Shown: positions 1 through 7,025 of the stretch, piece by piece | Layout: each line of letters starts with the position of its first letter | How positions within the stretch are numbered: position 1 is the stretch's first letter | Origin: Myxococcota bacterium | GTDB lineage: Bacteria > Myxococcota > UBA4151 | NCBI GenBank assembly: GCA_028823075.1 | Contig: JAPKCE010000061.1 | Coordinates: 1 to 9,077 of the forward strand | Direction of reading: 5' to 3' | Length of the DNA stretch: 9,077 nt | Notes under the pieces: model-generated | The model's database searches: none | What the model saw: only the letters and a program-made list of their open reading frames with translations | What the model was told of the DNA's origin: nothing | Made by a program: the position numbers and the translations under genes

Positions 1-150
1 CGAACGCAACAAAGTCGACTTCCCGGCTCCGCTCAAACCGATGACCGCGATGAACTGCCCAGGCGGCACTTCTAAGTCGATGTCGTCCAAGCCCTTGCCG
101 CCGTCGGGCCAGACCATGGTCAATTTTTTTAAAACTAGTGCCGCTGTCAT
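1..150 (-). CDS. phnC: ABC transporter ATP-binding protein, PhnC-like (partial, N-terminal 50 residues)
   Basis: This is the N-terminal end of an ABC-type ATPase cut by the window edge. Translating from the ATG at 148-150 gives 50 codons in one open frame. They show the usual first beta-sheet ending in 'GQFIAVIG', then a Walker A loop GLSGAGKST at residues 40-48 that binds ATP. The preceding stretch (WPDGGKGLDDIDLEVPPG) and the exact GLSGAGKSTLLR form resemble PhnC, the ATPase of phosphonate/phosphite importers, from family knowledge. The ABC-ATPase call is firm; the phosphonate substrate is only likely, because the signature motif, Walker B and partner genes lie outside. It would act at the inner face of the cytoplasmic membrane. 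It starts 54 bases after the end of the beta-rich protein gene on the same strand, so read-through from that gene is possible. I see no convincing promoter or terminator in the gap. Confidence 0.8.
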   Translation of the reverse strand, partial: MTAALVLKKLTMVWPDGGKGLDDIDLEVPPGQFIAVIGLSGAGKSTLLRS

Positions 151-204
151 AAGACTCGGTCTAGCGTATACAGCGCTTTTGTTGAAGCCGGCGCGAGAGA
201 GCGT

Positions 205-1461
205 CTAAAAAGACCACTTCAGGCCGACGCCTGCGTAGTTGCCTTGGGCTTCGTTACGCCCAGCGACCACGCCCACATCTAAGTTACCGCGGCGGTATCC
301 GGCGCTCATCGAAGCATCATAATTGTCGTTTCGCAGATCATAGACTGCCTTGCCTTCTGCGAATAAGTTGCCGCCGCGATAATCCGTGTTCAATCGGTAA
401 CTAGCGCTCAGTTTCGTAAGCTCGAAGTCGCGTCCAAGATCGGCACTCAACTTGGCCTGGCCACCGACAGCGTCTTTAACCGCCAGGTGGACGGCGCCGC
501 TCTTCATGCCATCGCGATCAAAATTAAGGCTATTGCTGAGCGCAAAGCCGGATCGGCTGATGCTGCTGTTCAAATCCAGTCGGTTGACCTGGAAATCACC
601 GTCAACCCGCGTCGACGAGACCATGGCACCGGTTTTGAAACGCCAATCATCACCGACGTTACGTTCGTGTGAGATGCCTAGACGCAGAGCTGTTAAATCA
701 AAATTCTCGCCCTCTTTATGGCCGGCCGTGGCGCCGAGTTTGAGACTCGTCGATTGCCCGTCACCTTTAATGGTGTGGCGCAGATCACCCGAAACTTCCG
801 ATGAATTAAACTCGGCACCCCATTTGGCTTTAAGGTCGAGCTTGGTGTTGTCGCCTAGCTTTTTCGAGACCTCAGGCTTTACGCCCAGCTTGGTGAGCGC
901 TTCACTGCCATTTTTATAGGCGTAAGCAGCGCCAGCCACAGCCAAACCGCCTGCAAGTGTATAGAAGGACTTCGGATGGTCGGCTTTAAAGTTCTCCACC
1001 GTCTGTTTCGCTACATCGCTTCCGACATCACCGAGTTCACCGAGCTTTTTGTCTTTTAGGCCGCTGACATCGTAACCGCTATCGCGCAGACGCGCCTCAA
1101 CCCTGTCGGCAACCTCGGGTGCCAAGGCGCGCACGGGCATCTCCTTCATCATGTCGATGGTGGCCTCTTTTAACTTGGCCGTCTGAGCATCCGTCAACTC
1201 AGCCTTATCGCTATCCAAACCGGCGCTGCGACGCGCCAGGCCCATCGCATCCCTGCCCATGATGCGCTCTGCACGCTCGGCGAAACGCGTAACGGCTTTG
1301 TCGACCATCGGGTCGCCCTTGCTCGCTTCGAAACCATCGCCGAAACGCGAAGCACCTTTGCTTTTGCTTGTGTTGCTGTCGCCGGTCGCTTTGTTTTCTG
1401 CGTCACTAGGGGCTGAAGTCGTCGGACGAATCGCCGTGCTCGAGGTGGGTCGAATGGGCAT
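205..1461 (-). CDS. Hypothetical protein with helical N-terminal half and beta-barrel-like C-terminal half ending in Phe
   Basis: I do not recognise this 418-residue protein. Residues 1-50 are Ser/Thr/Lys-rich and probably disordered. Residues 50-160 are charged and helical in character. Residues 166-182 (FYTLAGGLAVAGAAYAY) form one hydrophobic segment. From about 206 to the end it is a run of alternating polar/apolar stretches separated by Gly/Asn/Asp turns, for example LDLKAKWGAEF, LRLGISHER, LFAEGKAVYDL and DASMSAGYRRG. It closes with GVGLKWSF. A terminal Phe after alternating residues is the usual BAM-recognition signature of outer-membrane beta-barrels, so a barrel of perhaps 12-16 strands is inferred. 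There is no N-terminal signal peptide, which is odd for such a protein. The ATG start is supported by a GGAG-type ribosome site (TAGGAGA, 1469-1475) seven bases upstream. It lies 53 bases after the zinc-ribbon gene and may end that operon. Confidence 0.8.
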   Translation of the reverse strand: MPIRPTSSTAIRPTTSAPSDAENKATGDSNTSKSKGASRFGDGFEASKGDPMVDKAVTRFAERAERIMGRDAMGLARRSAGLDSDKAELTDAQTAKLKEATIDMMKEMPVRALAPEVADRVEARLRDSGYDVSGLKDKKLGELGDVGSDVAKQTVENFKADHPKSFYTLAGGLAVAGAAYAYKNGSEALTKLGVKPEVSKKLGDNTKLDLKAKWGAEFNSSEVSGDLRHTIKGDGQSTSLKLGATAGHKEGENFDLTALRLGISHERNVGDDWRFKTGAMVSSTRVDGDFQVNRLDLNSSISRSGFALSNSLNFDRDGMKSGAVHLAVKDAVGGQAKLSADLGRDFELTKLSASYRLNTDYRGGNLFAEGKAVYDLRNDNYDASMSAGYRRGNLDVGVVAGRNEAQGNYAGVGLKWSF

Positions 1462-1468
1462 ATCTCGT

Positions 1469-1475
1469 CTCCTAC
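1469..1475 (-). promoter_or_regulatory. Ribosome binding site of the beta-rich protein gene
   Basis: The minus strand reads TAGGAGA with seven bases before the ATG at 1461. This is a strong Shine-Dalgarno match. It fixes the start and argues against a longer N-terminus that might have carried a signal peptide. Confidence 0.65.
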
Positions 1476-1514
1476 CAGTTTACTTATCGACGTCGCGCCG
1501 CAAGAGTTGCCAGA

Positions 1515-2213
1515 CTAGGCCTCAAAAACACCATCGCAGGCGAGACAACGAAAGGCGCTGGCCTTATCGACATGGAGATCACCACCGCAAGCAGGGCAAC
1601 GTCGCGCCGCGACTGCCTGACGAACGACGCGCTCAATACCCACCCAAGGGTTGAACTCGACGTTGTCCTCACCCGCGCCAATACGTTCGAGCACATCAAC
1701 TAAACGCGCCAAACGCCAACTGCTCGGCAAGGCTTCGCTAGCCGATCGAAACTTGGATACAGCACGCGGGAATTCCGAACCGACAAGTGCCGCCCAGCCG
1801 GCATGCACCAAAGCTGCTACATCCTCGTTGTTGCGTTTATGCTCGCGGTCAGCTGGCGATGGAGCCCTTTCGCGCCGGGCATTAAGCCCTGCTTTTGACA
1901 AGGTAGCTCGAGCGCGCACGGCACGACCGTCCTCAAAAAGAAGAGCCTTGGCCTGTAGCCGCTCAACCAAGCCGCAGAGATGCTCGACAACGACACCAGC
2001 ACCTTTAAAGCGATCCTCGATGCGGCTCTCGATACGGCTCAAGCTCGTTTCGCTGTCCATCTGCAAAAAAGCGAAATAGCCGATGGCGGTCAACGGCATC
2101 GGCTCACCCCCAGGGCTCCTAAGGATGATCGTCGACCCTTTGCTGGCTTTGTCCAAACAGACTTCGACATCCTGTCGGCCGCGGGGCCGAATGCGCGCCA
2201 GCTCATCTTTCAC
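1515..2213 (-). CDS. PqqD-like winged-helix / C-terminal zinc-ribbon protein of unknown function
   Basis: This is a 232-residue cytoplasmic protein with no signal peptide or membrane segment. Residues 40-95 (GYFAFLQMDSETSLSRI... to LQAKALLFEDG) follow the pattern of the small PqqD-like winged-helix fold often fused to other domains: a hydrophobic helix, a 'D-x-x-x-SL-x-x-I' turn, and a closing 'L-x-x-x-x-LL'. Residues 132-165 resemble a single TPR-type helical hairpin. The C-terminus is a treble-clef-like zinc ribbon with C206-P-A-C209 and C223-L-A-C226, thirteen residues apart. The start codon is GTG. It overlaps the stop of the LptC-like gene in the four bases GTGA, and GAGGG (2221-2225) lies seven bases upstream, so translational coupling is likely. 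The four-cysteine ribbon is seen directly; the PqqD-like fold is inferred from pattern alone. The function is unknown, perhaps an adaptor or regulator for the gene downstream. Confidence 0.8.
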   Translation of the reverse strand: MKDELARIRPRGRQDVEVCLDKASKGSTIILRSPGGEPMPLTAIGYFAFLQMDSETSLSRIESRIEDRFKGAGVVVEHLCGLVERLQAKALLFEDGRAVRARATLSKAGLNARRERAPSPADREHKRNNEDVAALVHAGWAALVGSEFPRAVSKFRSASEALPSSWRLARLVDVLERIGAGEDNVEFNPWVGIERVVRQAVAARRCPACGGDLHVDKASAFRCLACDGVFEA

Positions 2214-2728
2214 GGAGCCACCCTCGCGACACCCTTGATCGGTCCTATTAATTTGAGACCATTAAAAAGTTCGTCGACGCTGGCTCCGCCGAGGGCGCGC
2301 AGTTCGTAACCCTTGCCGAAAAATTCGACAGGACCGGCCATTTCGAGACGTTTCGTTTTACTCGAAAAAACTAAACTCGGGGTGCGAAAGCCGCGCCCGC
2401 CTGGCATCTCACCCTGCACATCACCGCGCAACTCCACGGATTCAGGTCCGAGCAGTTCCGCGCGTCGAGAAAACACCTTCAAGCCGGCGGCCACGAACTC
2501 GACCGTGACCCCTTCTAAAACCTGCTTTCCACTGGCTTCGAAACCCCGAAACTTACGCGCTTTAAGGCGAGCCAACACACGACCATCTTCGGCACTATGC
2601 AGGTGGGTCGACAAGCCGCTTCCTGCGAAATCGGGACCCGCATCTGCCCAAGGGTCGGCCACCAAAGAATCGTCTGCGCAGCCGCAGAGCCCGTTCGCTA
2701 TGAACAGCAGCAAGGCGCAGCGACGCAT
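2210..2728 (-). CDS. lptC: LptC-like LPS export lipoprotein
   Basis: This is a 172-residue lipoprotein. It starts MRRCALLLFIANG and has a lipobox L14-C-G-C17, so it should be exported by Sec and lipidated on Cys17. The rest (about 35-165) is a series of short beta-strands with the rhythm of the LptC/OstA-like fold: 'GRVLARLKARKF', 'LEGVTVEFVAAGLKVFSRRAELLGP', 'RTPSLVFSSKTKRLEMAGPVEFFGKGYELRALGG'. LptC forms part of the periplasmic bridge that passes LPS from the LptBFG extractor to LptA. Classical LptC has a transmembrane anchor; a lipid anchor is a variant. I chose the ATG at 2728, two bases after the lepA stop. A TTG at 2734 overlapping that stop is possible and adds only two residues. No other lpt genes are in the window, so a generic LptC-fold lipoprotein is the alternative. 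Its stop overlaps the next gene by four bases. Confidence 0.75.
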   Translation of the reverse strand: MRRCALLLFIANGLCGCADDSLVADPWADAGPDFAGSGLSTHLHSAEDGRVLARLKARKFRGFEASGKQVLEGVTVEFVAAGLKVFSRRAELLGPESVELRGDVQGEMPGGRGFRTPSLVFSSKTKRLEMAGPVEFFGKGYELRALGGASVDELFNGLKLIGPIKGVARVAP

Positions 2729-2730
2729 GG

Positions 2731-4536
2731 TCAATCCGACTTCAAGATATTCAGGAATGCGGCTTGAGGTATCTGCACATTGCCTACCGACTTCATGCGC
2801 TTTTTACCTTTTTTCTGTTTTTCTAACAACTTGCGCTTACGAGAAATATCACCGCCATAGCATTTGGCTGTCACATCCTTGCGCAAAGCCGGAATGGTCT
2901 CTCGAGCGATGATTTTATTGCCCACCGCCGATTGTACGGCCACCACGAATTGGTGCCGAGGAAGCTCTGCCTTCATCCTTTTACACAGGCTTCGCCCGCG
3001 AGAATAAGCGTTGTCCTTATGGGTGATGAGGCTCAACGCATCAACGGACTCGCCGTTGACCAGAAGATCCAAACGAATCAGATCGGACTCTCGAAATTCG
3101 GACAGTTCATAGTCCATAGAGGCATAACCCTTGGTGTTGCTTTTGAGCACATCGAAGAAATCGAAAACCACCTCGGACATCGGCAACTCATAGCTTAGGG
3201 TGACGCGGTCTTTCGTCAGGTAACGCATCTCCTTTTGCTCGCCGCGGCGCTCCTGACAGATGCGCATCACCGTGCCGACAAACTCATTCGGCACATGGAT
3301 CTCGGCGCTAATATAGGGCTCAAGAACGATGGTCTCGCGGCGTCGTTCGTTGGGGAATTTTGCGGGGTTATCCAAAGTCTCGACGGTCCCATCGGGATGC
3401 TTGAGTTGGTACACCACCGTAGGCGCCGTCGTAATCAGATCCAGATCGAACTCTCGCTCCAGCCGCTCTTGCACGATCTCCATATGCAGCAGCCCCAAGA
3501 AACCGCAGCGGTAACCCATACCAAGAGCGGAGGAGTTCTCGACCTCCCAAGTGATAGCGGCGTCGTTTAGTGCAAGCTTCTCTAAGCTCTCACCGAGTTC
3601 GGAATAGTCGGCGGATTCAACCGGGAATATACCGGCAAAAACCATGGGCTTAACATCTTCAAACCCAGACAAGGGCTCAAGCAGTTCAGCGCCTTTGACC
3701 GCACAGAGGGTGTCGCCAACCTTCGCATCACGAAGCGTTTTAATACCGCAAATGACGAATCCGATCTCGCCGGTTTCAAGTCCGTCTAGCTTGCTGTGAT
3801 GCGGCGTATAGGCGCCGACCTCCAGCACGGTATATTTGCTGGAACTGTGCATCAGAAAGATATCGTCACCCGAAGAAATCTTGCCGTCGACGACGCGCAC
3901 CAACAGCACGACGCCGCGATAAGGATCGTACCAGGAATCAAAGATCAAGGCGCGTAAAGGCGCATCAGAGTCTCCGCTCGGCGCTGGCAACTTTTCGACC
4001 AGGGTTTGCAACAGGGTTTCAACCCCTAGACCGCTCTTCGCGGAGATGCTCAAGATCTCCGAGGTGTCGAGCCCGATGCTCTCTTCAATCTCCGAGGCGA
4101 CGCGTTTCGGATCTGCTGCCGGAAGATCAACCTTATTGAGTACAGGCAGGATTTCGAGGTCGTTATCGAGAGCTAAATACACATTGGCCAGGGTTTGCGC
4201 TTGGACACCTTGACTGGCGTCCACCACCAATAACGCTCCATCGCAGGCTGCAAGTGAACGGCTCACCTCATAACCAAAATCGACATGCCCAGGCGTATCG
4301 ACCAGATTGATCATGTATTCGAGACCATCGGTATGCGTATAACTGAGCCGCACGGCCTGTGCTTTAATAGTGATCCCGCGCTCCCGCTCAATATCCATTT
4401 TATCAAGGAATTGGGCGCGCTCTTCGCGCTGCGTTAGCCCGCCAGTGATGCTCAAAAGGCGATCGGCCAAGGTCGATTTACCGTGGTCGATATGAGCGAT
4501 AATAGAAAAGTTTCGAATGCGTTCGCGGGGGATCAT
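2731..4536 (-). CDS. lepA: Elongation factor 4 (LepA), ribosomal back-translocase GTPase
   Basis: LepA binds ribosomes and hydrolyses GTP to resolve mis-translocated or stalled states and to help ribosome assembly and initiation. At 601 residues it is the family's normal length. All GTPase motifs are visible: G1 AHIDHGKST at 14-22, the G2 region ERGITIKAQ at 52-60, G3 DTPGH at 80-84, G4 NKVD at 134-137 and G5 SAK at 165-167. The LepA-specific C-terminal domain is intact, including KCYGGDISRKRKLLEKQKKG near 554-573 and the closing VGNVQIPQAAFLNIL. The ATG at 4536 starts three bases after the epimerase stop. Its ribosome site AAAGG (4544-4548) sits inside the last codons of that gene. In many bacteria lepA precedes lepB (signal peptidase I); here an LptC-like gene follows instead. 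No lesion or missing key residue is seen. Confidence 0.99.
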   Translation of the reverse strand: MIPRERIRNFSIIAHIDHGKSTLADRLLSITGGLTQREERAQFLDKMDIERERGITIKAQAVRLSYTHTDGLEYMINLVDTPGHVDFGYEVSRSLAACDGALLVVDASQGVQAQTLANVYLALDNDLEILPVLNKVDLPAADPKRVASEIEESIGLDTSEILSISAKSGLGVETLLQTLVEKLPAPSGDSDAPLRALIFDSWYDPYRGVVLLVRVVDGKISSGDDIFLMHSSSKYTVLEVGAYTPHHSKLDGLETGEIGFVICGIKTLRDAKVGDTLCAVKGAELLEPLSGFEDVKPMVFAGIFPVESADYSELGESLEKLALNDAAITWEVENSSALGMGYRCGFLGLLHMEIVQERLEREFDLDLITTAPTVVYQLKHPDGTVETLDNPAKFPNERRRETIVLEPYISAEIHVPNEFVGTVMRICQERRGEQKEMRYLTKDRVTLSYELPMSEVVFDFFDVLKSNTKGYASMDYELSEFRESDLIRLDLLVNGESVDALSLITHKDNAYSRGRSLCKRMKAELPRHQFVVAVQSAVGNKIIARETIPALRKDVTAKCYGGDISRKRKLLEKQKKGKKRMKSVGNVQIPQAAFLNILKSD

Positions 4537-4539
4537 CGC

Positions 4540-5463
4540 TCAGCCTTTCGTCGTTAAAGTCGACCAGGTTTTGGTCAAACCGGTCGCCAGGGGGACCTGC
4601 GCCTTCCAGCCTAGCGCCGACTGAGCAAGACCTGCGTCCAATAAACTATGCGCTACTTCGCCCGGGCGAGCATCTTCATGCCTCACTTGTGCCACTTTTT
4701 GAGCGCTCGATTGCAGCACATCAACCAACTCGTTGACGCTTGTTTGAACGCCAGTACCCAGGTTAATAGCCCCGAGAACTTTTCGGTGCATCGCTGCTGC
4801 CCACAGGCCCGAAACCACATCGCTTACATAGAGATAGTCGCGGGTCGCTTCGCCGTCGCCAAAAATATTCAGCGGTTCCGATAGACCCAAACGCTTGGCG
4901 AAAATTGAGACCACACCAGCCTCGCCTTTCGGGCTTTGGCCGGGGCCATAAACATTGGCGAAGCGTAAAGCGAGGGTGCTCAAACCGTGCAAACGCTGAA
5001 ACTGATCGAGGTAGAGCTCGGCAGCGAGCTTTGCCGCTCCGTAGGCACTAAGCGGCGCAAGAGGATGTGATTCTGCTGCAACATGACTTTGCTGCACACC
5101 GTAAACCGCTGCACTGCTGGCAAGTACCATACGTTTGAGCGCGCCACCTCGGCGAGCTGCTTCGAGCATGGCGACTGTTCCAGCGACGTTAATGCGCGCA
5201 TCTTCGGCGGGCATCTCAACCGACAAACGCAGATCGATTTGCGCCGCAAGATGAATGAGTAATTGCGGTGCAAAGTCGCTTACGGCTCGAGCCGCTTGCG
5301 GCGAGGTGATGCAGGCTTCAAGCCATTCAGTACCGGCCGGAATGCGCGCCCGCAAACCCGTACTTAAGTTATCGATAACCTGGACCTGACAGCCCTGTGT
5401 TTGTAGGTGTTCAAGGAGATGAGAGCCTATGAAGCCTGCTCCTCCGGTAACCGTCACCCGCAT
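4540..5463 (-). CDS. NAD-dependent nucleotide-sugar epimerase/dehydratase (GalE-like, extended SDR)
   Basis: This is a 307-residue extended short-chain dehydrogenase of the UDP-glucose 4-epimerase type. It oxidises and re-reduces a nucleotide-bound sugar with tightly held NAD. The Rossmann motif TGGAGFIG lies at 6-13 and the NAD-ribose Asp at D31 (VIDNLSTG). HLAAQ is at 71-75. The catalytic set is S116/S117 (LASSAAVYG) with Y141-x3-K145 (YGAAK). The substrate-side signatures RFANVYGPGQ and FGDGEATRDYLYVSDV follow at about 168-215. The exact sugar (UDP-Glc/Gal, GlcNAc, or a dTDP sugar) cannot be read from the sequence, so I give no symbol. I chose the ATG at 5463 because GGAGGT (5471-5476) lies seven bases upstream. 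A GTG at 5472 would overlap that site. It heads the tight cluster with lepA and the LptC-like gene, which suggests surface-polysaccharide or LPS sugar supply. Confidence 0.9.
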   Translation of the reverse strand: MRVTVTGGAGFIGSHLLEHLQTQGCQVQVIDNLSTGLRARIPAGTEWLEACITSPQAARAVSDFAPQLLIHLAAQIDLRLSVEMPAEDARINVAGTVAMLEAARRGGALKRMVLASSAAVYGVQQSHVAAESHPLAPLSAYGAAKLAAELYLDQFQRLHGLSTLALRFANVYGPGQSPKGEAGVVSIFAKRLGLSEPLNIFGDGEATRDYLYVSDVVSGLWAAAMHRKVLGAINLGTGVQTSVNELVDVLQSSAQKVAQVRHEDARPGEVAHSLLDAGLAQSALGWKAQVPLATGLTKTWSTLTTKG

Positions 5464-5470
5464 CCTTGGC

Positions 5471-5476
5471 ACCTCC
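5471..5476 (-). promoter_or_regulatory. Ribosome binding site deciding the epimerase start
   Basis: The minus strand reads GGAGGT with seven bases before the ATG at 5463. The in-frame GTG at 5472 falls within this motif, so it cannot use it. The shorter 307-residue protein is therefore preferred. Confidence 0.75.
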
Positions 5477-5486
5477 AGCGCAGGCG

Positions 5487-5515
5487 CCTATACGCTCAGT
5501 CCCAACAGGGAACAA
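5487..5515 (-). promoter_or_regulatory. Candidate sigma70-type promoter of the epimerase-lepA-lptC operon
   Basis: On the minus strand, TTGTTC (5510-5515) and TATAGG (5487-5492) are separated by 17 bases, upstream of the epimerase ribosome site. Each box is only a partial match (TTG of -35, TATA of -10). The spacer contains a small inverted repeat TCCC-AACA-GGGA (5500-5511) that might bind a regulator. This is seen in sequence, but its function is inferred. Confidence 0.3.
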
Positions 5516-5537
5516 GGTTCAGTTATGCCGTGAGGGG

Positions 5538-6251
5538 CTATTTACCCTCTTTGGCGGACTCAGCCTGCTCGGTCTCGGCCTTTTCCGCTTTTTCAGTGCG
5601 CTCTACAGCAGCATCCACGGCGGTTTTGCCATCTGCGGTGCGACCACCAGCAGATTCAGCGTCAGCGATGACTCCCTGTGCGCCCGTATGCCAAGCGTCG
5701 ATCTCGCCGTCGCCATCATGGTCGACACCAATGCGCTCGAGCTTGCCCTTCTCGTCGAAATATTCCCAATAATCGACTTTACCGTCGAATTTGCTGTCCT
5801 GCTCTTTGCGAATGAGGGCGCCATCTTCGAAAAACTTGGTGAGGTCCGGTGTACCGTCGAGGTTCATATCAAAAGCCTCGCGCACCAGTTTTCCTTCATC
5901 GAAAGTCCGCACAACATCCTTGTTACCGTCAAAATCTAAATCGACGGTTTCTTGCGTGGGTTCAGCCTTGATATTGTACAGGCGGACCATGTCGATTTTG
6001 CCATCGGCATTAAGGTCACTTTCGCGTTTCACGATGACCTTTTTTTCGCCTACAACTTTGTAGTGCTTGAAAATATCGGGCTTTCCGTCACCGTTGATGT
6101 CCAACCCGACGACCCCGTCGGGGAGTACGACCTCCGGCGCGCCGTCCTCTTCGGTAGCAACCTCGGCCATCACGGGTTTTTTGGGTGCAGTTTTACAGGC
6201 CGGCAACAGGGTTGCGGCCGCAAAAATGAGACTAAAGGTGCTCAAGCGCAT
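5538..6251 (-). CDS. Lipoprotein with six EF-loop-like (DxDxDGxxD) repeats
   Basis: This is a 237-residue secreted lipoprotein with signal peptide MRLSTFSLIFAAATLLPAC. The lipobox L-P-A-C places the lipidated Cys at 19. After a short linker come six acidic loops: DINGDGKPD (51-59), DLNADGKID (79-87), DLDFDGNKD (104-112), DMNLDGTPD (128-136), DSKFDGKVD (152-160) and DHDGDGEID (177-185), spaced 24-28 residues apart. This D-x-[DN]-x-D-G-x-x-D pattern is that of dockerin/EF-hand-type calcium loops. Between later loops a short beta-hairpin motif recurs (FDEGKLVRE, FEDGALIRK, FDEKGKLER). The tail from about 197 is Ala/Glu/Lys-rich and probably disordered. Calcium binding and a structural or surface role in the envelope are inferred; no enzyme motif is seen. 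The ATG has GGGAG six bases upstream (6258-6262). It is 92 bases from scoB and 74 from the epimerase, so it may be a separate unit. Confidence 0.85.
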   Translation of the reverse strand: MRLSTFSLIFAAATLLPACKTAPKKPVMAEVATEEDGAPEVVLPDGVVGLDINGDGKPDIFKHYKVVGEKKVIVKRESDLNADGKIDMVRLYNIKAEPTQETVDLDFDGNKDVVRTFDEGKLVREAFDMNLDGTPDLTKFFEDGALIRKEQDSKFDGKVDYWEYFDEKGKLERIGVDHDGDGEIDAWHTGAQGVIADAESAGGRTADGKTAVDAAVERTEKAEKAETEQAESAKEGK

Positions 6252-6343
6252 GAGTCACTCCCGGTGCGATGCGCAGAATGTGGGTCAATTTCGAGCGATC
6301 GGCAACACCCTATTGTTCGCGGCGGCCGGTTTGAAAACTGCAA

Positions 6344-6976
6344 CTAGGCATAACGCAGTCGAGCTCCTGTACAGCTTTCCACTTGTTGGCGGCTCACTTC
6401 TGGCGCCAACTCTATAACCCGAAAGGCTCCATCTTCGGGGTCAAAGACTCCCAGGTCGGTGATAACTCGATCGACACAAGCGCTACCTGTCAGCGGGAAA
6501 CTACAGCGTTCGAGCAGCTTGGGTTCACCGCTGCGACTGGCATGGGTCATCACCACAACAACCCGTTTGGCACCGCTCACAAGGTCCATGGCGCCGCCCA
6601 TACCGGTCACTTTCTTGCCCGGCACCTGCCAATTCGCCAAATCGCCGTTTACCGCGACCTGCATTCCTCCGAGAACGGCCAGATCAACGTGACCACCGCG
6701 AATCATGGCAAAACTCATGGCCGAATCAAAAGTCGCCCCCCCGTTGATCAAGGTCACTGTCTGTTTTCCCGCGTTGATCACCTGAGGGTCGATCTCTTCT
6801 TCGCTGGGGTAGGGCCCCATCCCGAGCAGCCCGTTTTCGCTATGGATCATTACCTCCGCACTGTCGGGCAACAAGTTGGCCACCAAGGTCGGGATTCCGA
6901 TGCCCAAATTAACCACGCTTCTGGCTTCTACTTCCCTGGCCGCGCGAGCGGCGATACCTTGTCGATCCCAAGCCAT
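6344..6976 (-). CDS. scoB: 3-oxoacid CoA-transferase, beta subunit (ScoB/AtoA-like)
   Basis: This is the beta subunit of a type I CoA transferase, which moves CoA between succinyl-CoA (or acetyl-CoA) and acetoacetate or another 3-oxo acid, linking ketone-body or short-chain acid use to central metabolism. At 210 residues it has normal family length. It shows the early glycine-rich strand VVNLGIGIPTLVANLLP (21-37) and the catalytic SENG motif at 46-49, with E47 forming the glutamyl-CoA thioester. It also has INGGATFDSAMSFAMIRGGHVDLAVLGGMQV, VPGKKVTGMGGAMDLVSGAKRVVVVM and the C-terminal LTG..CVDRVITDLGVF. The start ATG has AAGGAGAT (6983-6990) six bases upstream. The alpha subunit normally encoded directly upstream is missing: a divergent phosphatase gene lies there instead, and downstream is the repeat lipoprotein. 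It should need an unlinked ScoA partner. Whether the substrate is succinyl- or acetyl-CoA is not decided by the sequence. Confidence 0.95.
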   Translation of the reverse strand: MAWDRQGIAARAAREVEARSVVNLGIGIPTLVANLLPDSAEVMIHSENGLLGMGPYPSEEEIDPQVINAGKQTVTLINGGATFDSAMSFAMIRGGHVDLAVLGGMQVAVNGDLANWQVPGKKVTGMGGAMDLVSGAKRVVVVMTHASRSGEPKLLERCSFPLTGSACVDRVITDLGVFDPEDGAFRVIELAPEVSRQQVESCTGARLRYA

Positions 6977-6996
6977 GAGCAGATCTCCTTGGCCCG

Positions 6997-7025
6997 GTTA
7001 TGCTTGCGTCGAGGCGCCGTGGCAA
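6997..7025 (-). promoter_or_regulatory. Candidate sigma70-type promoter of scoB in the divergent intergenic region
   Basis: On the minus strand, TTGCCA (7020-7025, five of six matches to TTGACA) is followed after 17 bases by CATAAC (6997-7002, four of six matches to TATAAT). Transcription would begin near 6990, giving a leader of only about 14 bases that starts at the ribosome site. The 64-base gap must also serve the divergent phosphatase gene, whose promoter I could not define; a weak TATGCT overlaps this -10 box. Function is inferred. Confidence 0.4.

Noticed and set aside
163..180. AGCG-7 bases-CGCT followed by TTT, considered as a terminator
   Set aside because: The stem is four pairs and the T-run lies on the plus strand, where no gene ends. 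It does not serve the minus-strand genes.
2313..2912. A 199-codon plus-strand frame across the LptC-like gene and the end of lepA
   Set aside because: It spans two well-supported minus-strand genes, has Ser/Pro-rich composition and shows no family resemblance.
5532..5549. Inverted repeat GAGGG-8 bases-CCCTC at the end of the repeat-lipoprotein gene, considered as a terminator
   Set aside because: The stem is only five pairs, overlaps the stop codon and has no T-run on the minus strand, so I could not support a terminator.
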